From Datura wrightii (Eukaryota; Streptophyta; Magnoliopsida; Solanales; Solanaceae): a stretch of DNA of 64,000 nucleotides. The DNA is taken from the NCBI GenBank assembly GCA_035772735.1, contig JASDFA010000008.1, forward strand, positions 2,772,501-2,836,500, given 5' to 3'. The position numbers and the translations under genes were made by a program. The notes beneath the pieces are model-generated. The model did not search any database and had not been told where the DNA came from. It saw nothing but the letters and a program-made list of their open reading frames with translations. Of the stretch, positions 22,678-34,800 are shown one piece after another (position 1 is the first letter of the stretch; every line of letters starts with the position of its first letter).

Positions 22678-25600
22678 CTACTACCTATGTAGCTCCCTCA
22701 ACTAGCTGGTTCTTCCACAAAATCTTTACTAAAGTGACCTCCTTATTTCTCAACTTACGAACTTGATGGTCTAGGATCTAAACTGGTACCCCTTCGTAAG
22801 AGAAGCTATCTTTCACATCCACAGTGTCTAGTGGCATAACTGAGGTCGGATCACCGATGCACTTCTTCAACAGTGACACATGGAAGACTGGGTGCACTGA
22901 TGCTAACTTTGAAGGTAATTCCAACCCATAGTCCAAATTGCCAATTTGATTCAGAATCCTGTAGGGTCTTACATACTCAAACTGATTGTCCGTTTCTTTC
23001 CAAACCTCATCACCCTTTTCATAGGTGAAATTTTCAGATAATACCCAATTATCTACAGCAAACTCAAGCTCTCTTCTCCTCACATCTGCATATGATTTAT
23101 GTTGGTTCTAAGCTGTTTTTAACCTTTCTCTAATAAGTTGAACTTTCTACATAGCTTCATGAACTGAATCTGACCCTATTAAAGTAGTTTCGCCAACCTC
23201 AAACCACCCTATGGGATACCTACACCTCCTACCATATAACGTCTCAAACGGGGCCATCTGAATACGGGAGTGGTAGCTATTATTTTATGCAAACTCGATA
23301 AGAGGTAAGTGATCATCCCAACTGCCCTTGAAGTAGATTGCACAAGATCTCAACATTTCTTCTAAGGTCTATATAGTCCGCTCAGCTTGTCCATCTGTGT
23401 GTGGGTGAAAAGCCGTGCTGAGCTTAACCTGAGTTCCAAGTCCTTTCTGAAATGATTTCCAAAAATATGAGGTGAACTAGGTGCCTCTATCTGAAATAAT
23501 GGACAAGTCAATGCAGTCTGACCAACTCCTAAATGTACAACCTAGCATAGTCCTCAACTGAGTCTGTAGTCTTTACCGGTAGGAGATGTGCTGACTTAGT
23601 CATCCTATGTACTACCACCCAAATCGAATTATGCTACTGACGAGTATAATGTATACCTATAATGAAGTCCATATTCACCTCTTCCCACTTCCACGTGGGT
23701 ATGATGATATCCTGAGTCATACCCCCAGGTCTTTGATGTTCAACTTTAACCTGTTGGTAGTTCGGACATTTAGCCACAAATTCTGCAATTCCGTCTTCAT
23801 GTCGTTCCACCAGTAGATTTCCTGTTGGTCATGGTACATCTTAGTGTCACTTGGGTGGATAGAATATCTGGAGTTGTGTGCTTCTGCCAGTATTCATTGT
23901 CTTAAGTCATCTATGTCTGGAACACAAAGTTTGCCCTAGTAATGAAGCACACCATCTCCCCCTTTGGAGAAAGGCTCCACTTCTTTTCTTAGAACTGCTT
24001 CTTTTAGTTTGAGGAGTATGAGGTCTTCATCCTACTTTGACTTAACCTCTACTACCAATGAGGAGTCTGACCCACTCTGGATTACAACTCCGCCCTCGGC
24101 TGAATAAACTAATTGAAACCCCAACCTAGATAACCTATGAATATCTTTCATTAGCTCTTTTCTGCCCTCTTGGACATGAGCAACGCTCCCCATGGATATC
24201 CTGCTTAAGGCATTTGCCACCACATTGGCCTTGCCCCGGTGGTGTGGCACACTCATGTCATAATTTTTCAATAATTCCAACCATCTTCTCTAACGAAGAG
24301 TCAAATCCTTCTACTGAACACGTACTAAAGGCTCTTACGGTCGGTGAAAACATCCATGCGAACCCCATAAAGGTAATGCCTCCATATTTTTAAGGCAAAC
24401 ACCACTACCGCCGATTCAAGATCATGAGTTGGGTAGTTCTTCTCATGAATCTTGAGATGTCTGGAGGAATAAGATATCACCTTACCCTGTTGCATCAGAA
24501 ACCAAGGCGAACTCGGGAAGCGTCACAATAGACTACGAATCCATCTGTTCCTTCTGGTAAGGTCAAAACTGGAGTTGTAGTGAGTCGAGTCTTCAACTCT
24601 TGAAAACTCTTCTCACATGCATCTGACCATTGAAACTTCACCTTTTTTGAGTCAATTTAGCCAGAGGGGATGCAATAGAAGAGAACACCTCTATAAACCA
24701 TCAGTAATACCCAGCTAAACCCAAGAAACTCCTTATATCTATTGGAAAAGTAGGTCTTGGTCAGTCTTTTATCGCTGCTACCTTTTGAGGATCTACCTGA
24801 ATACCGTCACGTGAGACCACATGACCAAGGAAGGCTACTAACTTCATCCAGAACTCACACTTACTGAATTTACCGAAAATAATTGGCGGTCTTTGAGAGT
24901 CTGGAACACTACCCTCAGGTGATTAGCATAGTCTTCTTCATTCAGGAGTATACCAAGATGTCATTTATGAACATAATAACGAACATGTCCAGATACATCT
25001 TGAATACCCTGTTCATCAGGTCCATAAAAGTTGTAGGGGCATTGGTCAGTCCAAAATATATAATCACAAATTCATAGTGGCCATATCAAATTCTGAGGGC
25101 TGTTTTAGGTATGTCACATTCCCTGACCCTAAGCTGATGATATCCCGACTTGAGGTCTACCTTGAAAGAATAACTAGCTCCCTGAAGCTGATCAAACAAG
25201 TCGTCAATCCTAGGTAGGGGATACTTGTTCTTAACTGTAACTTTATTTAGTTGATAGTAGTCGATACACATTATGAGCGTACTATCTTTCTTTCTCACGA
25301 ACAACACCGGAGTACCCCACAGAGAGATGTTGGGCCTAATGAAGCCCTTATCTAGAAGGTCCTTCAGCTATTCCTTCAACTTCTTAAGCTCAGCTGGAGC
25401 CATTTTGTAAGGAGGAATAGAGATGGGCTGAGTGTCTAGAAGAAGGTCTACGCCGAAGTCTATTTCCTGCTCGGAAGGGACTCCATAAAGATCTTCAGGA
25501 AACACATCAAGGAATTCACTGACAACTGAAACTAACTGAATAGTCGGGTTCGCGGAGCAAAAATCTCTAACCCGAACTAGGTGATAGATGTACCCCTTCA

Positions 25601-27217
25601 AAATCATCCTCTTTGCCTATAGGTAGGAAATAAATCAACCCTGAGGCATTGAAACACTACCCATCCATTCTAAGACTGGCTCGTTGGAAAACTAAAACTT
25701 GGCGACTCTAGTTTTGCAGTCGACTGAGGCATAACTGGAATGTAACTAACCTATGCCAAGGATGAGGTCGAAGTTGATCATGTCTAGCTCTACTAGGTCA
25801 ACTGGAATGACTTTACTCAATACTGAGACTAGGCAGTTTCTATATACTTAGTTGGCTCTAATTGACTCACCAACTGGAGTAAAAACTGAGAACGGTTCTA
25901 AAAGGACTTCTGGACTGATATCAAACTAGCAGCTATATGAGGAGTCATGAGTGAAAGTGTGGCTCCTAGATCTAGTAGGGCGTATACATCTAGATGAAAA
26001 AGACGTAACATACCTGTGACCACGTAAGGTAAGCTCTCCTGATCCTGACAAGAGGACAAGGCATAAAAACAGTTTTGGCGTTGGCCACCATCTGCACCTG
26101 AAGTAGTACCTTGCTGAGTTGGGTAACCTACTAGGGTTGCTTAGGTAGTGGGCTGAGCCTTTCCCCGTCCTGCTGATGGAAAATCTCTTAATTTATGGCG
26201 CAACTTTTCACAACCAAAACAACCCTCCTTGCCCAAACGACACTCCCTTGGGTGATTCTTGCAACACTTTGGGTAGGCTGGAAATGAACAACTGCTGGAG
26301 ATGTGACTTTGGGAATGGGACCCTGATCCTCCACCCTTTCGCTCCTTACGGGATCGAAAAGAAGGGTCACTGACTGATATGGGGGATGGAGGTCTCTACT
26401 ATTGCTGTTGTGGGCGACTACTGCCGCCTTACCTCTGCTGGCCATATTCAAACTGTCTGATTCTGGCCTAATTGTCTTTCCTCTCCAAATCCTTCAGCTT
26501 TTCTGCCTCAATTTTTTGGGCATGTATGATGAGGCTGGAGAGGTCAATGTCTTTGATCAGTATAGCGGTTCTGCATTCTTTAAGCACCAAGTCTGAAACT
26601 CCATTCACAAACTTGAGCATTCAATTCCTCCGCTCAACGACCATCTATGGAGCATACCTCAACAGCCGAATGAACTCCAAAGAACACTCTTCCACTGTTC
26701 TATTATTCTGCCTCAAATTCATTAATTCAGCAACCTTGGCCTCCCTCAATTCCCAAGGAAAGAATCTGTCGAGAAGTATCGTAGTGAGCTCATCCCACTC
26801 TACTGATCCCGCTTCAGTTGGCCTCCCCTCCTTCCATTGGTTGTACCAAATCTGAGCCACTCCTTTCAATTGGTAGGCAACCAGATCAACACTTTTTATG
26901 AAATTAACACCTATGATCCGGGTGATCTTCCGCACCTTATCCACAAACTCCTGCGGATCCTCTCCCACTTTAGATCCATTAAAAACTAGAGGGTTCATTC
27001 AGGTGAAATCCCAAACTATGGCAGCTGCTACAGACCCATTTACATTTACTAAAATCACATGCTGGTTCACTTTGTTGGTCACAGTCTGAGCCAACAGCTG
27101 GATTGCCACTCTAAATTCTGTAGAGGACACTTGATCGTCCTGAGGGGCTGTTGGAGCTGGTGGGGAAGGTTAGTTTGCATTCCTGTTCCTCCTCCTGTTT
27201 CCTCATTTTGGAGGCAT
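22678..27217 (-). pseudogene. gag-pol: Chromovirus B gag-pol (Tekay/Del-like)
   Basis: Gag starts at ATG 27215-27217 (MPPK) with TGA at codon 5. A capsid-like region covers 26,645-26,998. A knuckle near 26,220 reads CFGCEKLRHKLRDF (last Cys to Phe). The protease word near 25,980 is LDLGATLSLMTP. The pre-RT linker and RT lie at 25,086-25,607 (KKDSTLIMCIDYYQLNK, PLPRIDDLFDQLQGA). The catalytic F-I-D-D near 24,960 reads F-I-N-D, with codon 24963-24965 changing Asp to Asn, then Y-S-stop. The RNase H end is at 24,032-24,280 (KANVVANALSR). Integrase is broken by stops and shifts. The integrase tail with HPVFHVS lies at 22,778-23,083. A chromodomain-like tail (RKLRNKEV, YPHLF) follows with a stop where EGATW is usual. 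The order Gag-PR-RT-RH-INT-chromodomain marks a chromovirus. It is clearly inactive. Confidence 0.9.
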
Positions 27218-27420
27218 GTTATCACTGAAATGAACAAAGCATGAGTTAGGAGGACATTTTTGGATTAAGCTCAACACGCGATAAGGAGTATGAATAAAAA
27301 GGGAAATTTCCCAAGAACGCCTTGTAGCCTCCCCCTCATAAGTGTGGCGCGCATCACACTCATGAAAAGGACTCTACTCGATGCAACTTTTAGACATCCT
27401 AGGATACTCTACACCTAGGA

Positions 27421-27431
27421 CTCTAATACCA
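27421..27431 (-). promoter_or_regulatory. Primer binding site of element B
   Basis: The minus strand reads TGGTATTAGAG, one change from the initiator tRNA-Met site TGGTATCAGAG. It lies next to the LTR edge at about 27436. Confidence 0.75.
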
Positions 27432-27435
27432 AATT

Positions 27436-28894
27436 TTTCATGACCCGAGTCTGCACCCTGGACGCCACACGATACTTGGTGTCATAAGTGAACCCAAGCT
27501 AACCTATGGTTTAACATCACACTGGTAACTAAATAATTATAGCGGGAGTTGAAAACATAACTGAAATATCTGAATTTTGTTATAAAGAACGTCTAATAAA
27601 ATACAAAAAATTATACAAATAGTGCAAAACAAGTTGAACACTACTATGTATTAAAGCCAGCTACTAACTGGCGAGTTGCTAGGACAAGCCCCCAGCTAAC
27701 TCTAAAGTTTGAAACAAGAAGTGAAAGAAACTAAATCCTTGTCCTCGAACAATGAGGACTCGCCAATATAGAGCTGCTGAAATCATCTTCAGGGAACTTC
27801 TAACGCTGCTGCGACTGAGAACCTGCACCTGTATCATAATACCATACAACATAGAAGTATGCATCAGTACTTTGAATGTACTGAGTATGAAAGATGTAAG
27901 TGAAATACTAGGAATACATAACTGAACTGAAGTGACATGAAATGAATAACAACATGCTTAATAAGTAACAAAGACTTGCAAGGATTCATCAGAACAACAA
28001 TCTACAAGAAATATTTATAATTTGACTGAAAGATAACCCTAGTTTTGACCTTCAGGGCTAGAACTAATATAGATTCTTAGGAGGATTTTGGGGCACAAGG
28101 GAAGAACAATTCTCTTGTTGAATTGCCACATACTTGAATTCAAATTCTTGAGAAAAATCTGGAGAAATCTGAAAGAAGACTGAATGCCCTAGCTTAGCTC
28201 TGAAATGTCTTCCTAGAGCTTCTACGTATTGAAATCGAGAATTGACAGAAGATGAGAGGGATTAAGTCGATCAACCCCTTTAATTCTCTCCTAGACGTAC
28301 CCAAAATGACGTAGTTTAGGGGTTAAAAGATGGGAAGTTTTGAAAATGCCCCTACTAAGAACGCAAAAATTTAGACCCTGCCAGTCCTCACGAGGGAAAT
28401 CACGACTCATAAGGTACTGGAAGATTCGTGGGGTCCCAAATATTGTAAACGCTGTAATTTTCTCTGGGCCAGGCCATGAGACAAACCACGAGTCGTTAAG
28501 TGGCATCACGACTCGTTGCTGCCAGTCGTGACATGAGCTGGAAAAAATTACCCTGCTAGTCACGACAAGACTCAATGACTCGTTGTTACTCCACTCAATG
28601 ACTCGTTGTCACCTCTCGTCGTCAGCACTGGAAAACCCTACCTCAAATTCACTGGGCTGGACCACGATGGACTTCACGAGTTGTTAGGTGACTTCACTAC
28701 TCGTGGTAACCACTCGTCGTCGCCCCTTGGCCATAATCCTCCCCATGGTAGACTCCACTTCACGAGTTACTCTACGACTCGTGGAGTACATAATGGGTCA
28801 CTGGACGAGTCTTCCTGTGACTTGGTGCACATTCTTTCCTATTTTTCTCTGTTTCAACCCCCGGTCTGATCTTAGAAACTTTTTGGGTGTCACA
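27436..28894 (-). repeat. 5' LTR of element B with large internal deletion
   Basis: On the minus strand it starts TGTGACACCC at 28894 and ends ...GGGTCATGAA at 27436; the terminal CA has decayed. It is only 1.46 kb because the middle is missing: at about 27,937-27,945 the sequence jumps to the part equivalent to 21,425 of the chimeric LTR, a loss of more than 1 kb relative to the 2.3 kb copy at 57240-59537. From 28066 onwards it is also unit 1 of the tandem array. Confidence 0.75.
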
Positions 28895-31800
28895 CTAAGG
28901 TTGGGTCGATCCCATGGGAAATATGATCAAGATATAGACTAATACTAGTATTCACGCTTTTAGTTCAATTGTTTCCTAAAAAGGGGTTTTAATAGAAAAC
29001 AATCACGTGACAATGTTGAAATATTGTTGTTATCAAAGTTATGCAATTAACTAGGAAAGTGTTCCCATGGCTTCTTAACTGTCATGACCCGAGAGTACAC
29101 CCTGATCATAGACACGGGAATATAGATTCTTAGAAGGATTTTGGGGCACAAGGGAAGAACAATTCTCTTGTTGAATTGCCACATACTTGAATTCAAATTC
29201 TTGAGAAAAATCTGGAGAAATCTGAAAGAAGACTGAATGCCCTAGCTAAGCTCTGAAATGTCTTCCTAGAGCTTCTACGTATTGAAATCGAGAATTGACA
29301 GAAGATGAGAGGGATTAAGTCGATCAACCCCTTTAATTCTCTCCTAGACGTACCCAAAATGATGTAGTTTAGGGGTTAAAAGATGGGAAGTTTTGAAAAT
29401 GCCCCTACTAAGAACGCAAAAATTTAGACCCTGCCAGTCCTCACGAGGGACATCACGACTCATAAGGTACTGGAAGATTCGTGGGGTCCCAAATATTGCA
29501 AACACTGTAATTTCCTCTAGGGTAGGCCATGAGACAAACCACGAGTCGTTAAGTGGCATCACGACTCGTTGCTGCCAGTCGTGACATGAGCTGGAAAAAA
29601 TTACCCTGCTAGTCACGACAAGACTCAATGACTCGTTGTTACTCCACTCAATGACTCGTTGTTACCTCTCGTCGTCAGCACTGGAAAACCCTACCTCAAA
29701 TTCACTGGGCTGGACCACGATGGACTTCACGAGTTGTTAGGTGACTTCACTACTCGTGGTAACCACTCGTCATCGCCCCTTGGCCATAATCCTCCCCACG
29801 GTAGACTCCACTTCACGAGTTACTCCACGACTCGTGGAGTACATAATGGGTCACTGGACGAGTCTTCCTGTGACTTGGTGCACATTCTTTCCTATTTTTC
29901 TCTGTTTCAACCCCCGGTCTGATCTTAGAAACCTTTTGGGTGTCACACTAAGGTTGGGTCGATCCCATGGGAAATATGATCAAGATATAAACTACTACTA
30001 GTATTCACGCTTTTAGTTCAATTGTTTCCTAAAAAGGGGTTTTAATAGAAAACAATCACGTGACAATGTTGAAATATTGTTGTTATCAAAGTTATGCAAT
30101 TAACTAGGGAAGTGTTCCCATGGCTTCTTAACTGTCATGACCCGAGAGTACACCCTGATCATAGACACGGGAATATAGATTCTTAGAAGGATTTTGGGGC
30201 ACAAGGGAAGAACAATTCTCTTGTTGAATTGCCACATACTTGAATTCAAATTCTTGAGAAAAATCTAGAGAAATCTGAAAGAAGATTGAATGCCCTAGCT
30301 TAGCTCTGAAATGTCTTCCTAGAGCTTCTACGTATTGAAATCGAGAATTGACAGAAGATGAGAGGGATTAAGTCGATCAACCCCTTTAATTTTCTCCTAG
30401 ACGTACCCAAAATGATGTAGTTTAGGGGTTAAAAGATGGGAAGTTTTGAAAATGCCCCTACTAAGAACGCAAAAATTTAGACCCTGCCAGTCCTCACGAG
30501 GGACATCACGACTCATAAGGTACTGGAAGATTCGTGGGGTCCCAAATATTGCAAACACTGTAATTTCCTCTCGGCCAGGCCATGAGACAAACCACGAGTC
30601 GTTAAGTGGCATCACGACTCGTTGCTGCCAGTCGTGACATGAGCTGGAAAAAATTACCCTGCTAGTCACGACAAGACTCAATGACTCGTTGTTACTCCAC
30701 TCAATGACTCGTTGTCACCTCTCGTCGTCAGCACTGGAAAACCCTACCTCAAATTCACTGGGCTGGACCACGATGGACTTCACGAGTTGTTAGGTGACTT
30801 CACTACTCATGGTAACCACTCGTCGTCGCCCCTTGGCCATAATCCTCCCCACGGTATACTCCACTTCACGAGTTACTCCACGACTCGTGGAGTACATAAT
30901 GGGTCACTGGACGAGTCTTCCTGTGACTTGGTGCACATTCTTTCCTATTTTTCTCTGTTTCAACCCCCGGTCTGATCCTAGAAACTTTTTGGGTGTTACA
31001 CTAAGGTTGGGTCGATCCCATGCGAAATATGATCAAGATATAGACTAATACTAGTATTCACGCTTTTAGTTCAATTGTTTCCTAAAAAGGGGTTTTAATA
31101 GAAAACAATCACGTGACAATGTTGAAATATTGTTGTTATCAAAGTTATGCAATTAACTAGGGAAGTGTTCCCATGGCTTCTTAACTGTCATGACCCGAGA
31201 GTACACCCTGATCATAGACACGGGAATATAGATTCTTAGAAGGATTTTGGGGCACAAGGGAAGAACAATTCTCTTGTTGAATTGCCACATACTTGAATTC
31301 AAATTCTTGAGAAAAATCTGGAGAAATCTGAAAGAAGACTGAATGCCCTAGCTTAGCTCTGAAATGTCTTCCTAGAGCTTCTACGTATTGAAATCGAGAA
31401 TTGACAGAAGATGAGAGGGATTAAGTCGATCAACCCCTTTAATTCTCTCCTAGACGTACCCAAAATGACGTAGTTTAGGGGTTAAAAGATGGGAAGTTTT
31501 GAAAATGCCCCTACTAAGAACGCAAAATTTAGACCCTGCCAGTCCTCACGAGGGACATCACGACTCATAAGGTACTGGAAGATTCGTGGGGTCCCAAATA
31601 TTGTAAACGCTGTAATTTCCTCTAGGCCAGGCCATGAGACAAACCACGAGTCGTTAAGTGGCATCACGACTCGTTGCTGCCAGTCGTGACATGAGCTGGA
31701 AAAAATTACCCTGCTAGTCACGACAAGACTCAATGACTCGTTGTTACTCCACTCAATGACTCGTTGTCACGTCTCGTCGTCAGCATTGGAAAACCCTACC

Positions 31801-34800
31801 TCAAATTCACTGGGCTGGACCACGATGGACTTCACGAGTTGTTAGGTGACTTCACTACTCGTGGTAACCACTCGTCGTCGCCCCTTGGCCATAATCCTCC
31901 CCACGGTATACTCCACTTCACGAGTTACTCCACGACTCGTGGAGTACATAATGGGTCACTAGACGAGTCTTCCTGTGACTTGGTGCACATTCTTTCCTCT
32001 TTTTCTCTGTTTCAACCCCCGGTCTGATCGTAGAAACTTTTTGGGTGTCACACTAAGGTTGGGTCGATCCCATGCGAAATATGATCAAGATATAGACTAA
32101 TACTAGTATTCACGCTTTTAGTTCAATTGTTTCCTAAAAAGGGGTTTTAATAGAAAACAATCACGTGACAATGTTGAAATATTGTTGTTATCAAAGTTAT
32201 GCAATTAACTAGGGAAGTGTTCCCATGGCTTCTTAACTGTCATGACCCGAGAGTACACCCTGATCATAGACACGGGAATATAGATTCTTAGAAGGACTTT
32301 GGGGCACAAGGGAAGAACAATTCTCTTGTTGAATTGCCACATACTTGAATTCAAATTCTTGAGAAAAATTTGGAGAAATCTGAAAGAAGACTGAATGCCC
32401 TAGCTTAGCTCTGAAATGTCTGCCTAGAGCTTCTACGTATTGAAATCAAGAATTGACAGAAGATGAGAGGGATTAAGTCGATCAACCCCTTTAATTCTCT
32501 CCTAGACGTACCCAAAATGACGTAGTTTAGGGGTTAAAAGATGGGAAGTTTTGAAAATGCCCCTACTAAGAACGCAAAAATTTAGACCCTGCCAGTCCTC
32601 ACGAGGGACATCACGACTCATAAGGTACTGGAAGATTCGTGGGGTCCCAAATATTGTAAACGCTGTAATTTCCTCTAGGCCAGGCCATGAGACAAACCAC
32701 GAGTCGTTAAGTGGCATCACTACTCGTTGCTGCCAGTCGTGACATGAGCTAGAAAAAATTACCCAGCTAGTCACGACAAGACTCAATGACTCGTTGTTAC
32801 TCCACTCAATGACTCGTTGTCACCTCTCGTCGTCAGCACTGGAAAACCCTACCTCAAATTCACTGGGCTAGACCACGATGGACTTCACGAGTTGTTAGGT
32901 GACTTCACTACTCGTGGTAACCACTCGTCGTCGCCCCTTGGCCATAATCCTCCCCACGGTATACTCCACTTCACGAGTTACTCCACGACTCGTGGAGTAC
33001 ATAATGGGTCACTGGATGAGTCTTCCTGTGACTTGGTGCACATTCTTTCCTATTTTTCTCTGTTTCAACCCCCGGTCTGATCTTAGAAACTTTTTGGGTG
33101 TCACACTAAGGTTGGGTCGATCCCATGCGAAATATGATCAAGATATAGACTAATACTAGTATTCACGCTTTTAGTTCAATTGTTTCCTAAAAAGGGGTTT
33201 TAATAGAAAATAATCACGTGACAATGTTGAAATATTGTTGTTATCAAAGTTATGCAATTAACTAGGGAAGTGTTCCCATGGCTTCTTAACTGTCATGACC
33301 CGAGAGTACACCCTGATCATAGACACAGGAATATAGATTCTTAGAAGGACTTTGGGGCACAAAGGAAGAACAATTCTCTTGTTGAATTGCCACATACTTG
33401 AATTCAAATTCTTGAGAAAAATTTGGAGAAATCTGAAAGAAGACTGAATGCCCTAGCTTAGCTCTGAAATGTCTTCCTAGAGCTTCTACGTATTGAAATC
33501 GAGAATTGACAGAAGATGAGAGGGATTAAGTCGATCAACCCCTTTAATTCTCTCCTAGACGTACCCAAAATGACGTAGTTTAGGGGTTAAAAGATGGGAA
33601 GTTTTGAAAATGCCCCTACTAAGAACGCAAAAATTTAGACCCTGCCAGTCCTCACGAGGGACATCACGACTCATAAGGTACTGGAAGATTCGTGGGGTCC
33701 CAAATATTGTAAACGCTGTAATTTCCTCTAGGCCAGGCCATGAGACAAACCACGAGTCGTTAAGTGGCATCACGACTCGTTGCTGCCAGTCGTGACATGA
33801 GCTAGAAAAAATTACCCAGCTAGTCACGACAAGACTCAATGACTCGTCGTTACTCCACTCAATGACTCGTTGTCACCTCTCGTCGTCAGCACTGGAAAAC
33901 CCTACCTCAAATTCACTGGGCTGGACCACGATGGACTTCACGAGTTGTTAGGTGACTTCACTACTCGTGGTAACCACTCGTCGTCGCCCCTTGGCCATAA
34001 TCCTCCCCACGGTATACTCCACTTCACGAGTTACTCCACGACTCGTGGAGTACATAATGGGTCACTAGACGAGTCTTCCTGTGACTTGGTGCACATTCTT
34101 TCCTATTTTTCTCTGTTTCAACCCCCGGTCTGATCTTAGAAACTTTTTGGGTGTCACACTAAGGTTGGGTCGATCCCATGCGAAATATGATCAAGATATA
34201 GACTAATACTAGTATTCACGCTTTTAGTTCAATTGTTTCCTAAAAAGGGGTTTTAATAGAAAACAATCACGTGACAATGTTGAAATATTGTTGTTATCAA
34301 AGTTATGCAATTAACTAGGGAAGTGTTCCCATGGCTTCTTAACTGTCATGACCCGAGAGTACACCCTGATCATAGACACGGGAATATGGATTCTTAGAAG
34401 GATTTTGGGGCACAAGCGAAGAACAATTCTCTTGTTGAATTGCCACATACTTGAATTCAAATTCTTGAGAAAAATCTGGAGAAATCTGAAAGAAGACTGA
34501 ATGCCCTAGCTTAGCTCTGAAATGTCTGCCTAGAGCTTCTACGTATTGAAATCGAGAATTGACAGAAGATGAGAGGGATTAAGTCGATCAACCCCTTTAA
34601 TTCTCTCCTAGACGTACCCAAAATGACGTAGTTTAGGGGTTAAAAGATGGGAAGTTTTGAAAATGCCCCTACTAAGAACGCAAAAATTTAGACCCTGCCA
34701 GTCCTCACGAGGGACATCACGACTCATAAGGTACTGGAAGATTCGTGGGGTCCCAAATATTGTAAATGCTGTAATTTCCTCTAGGCCAGGCCATGAGACA

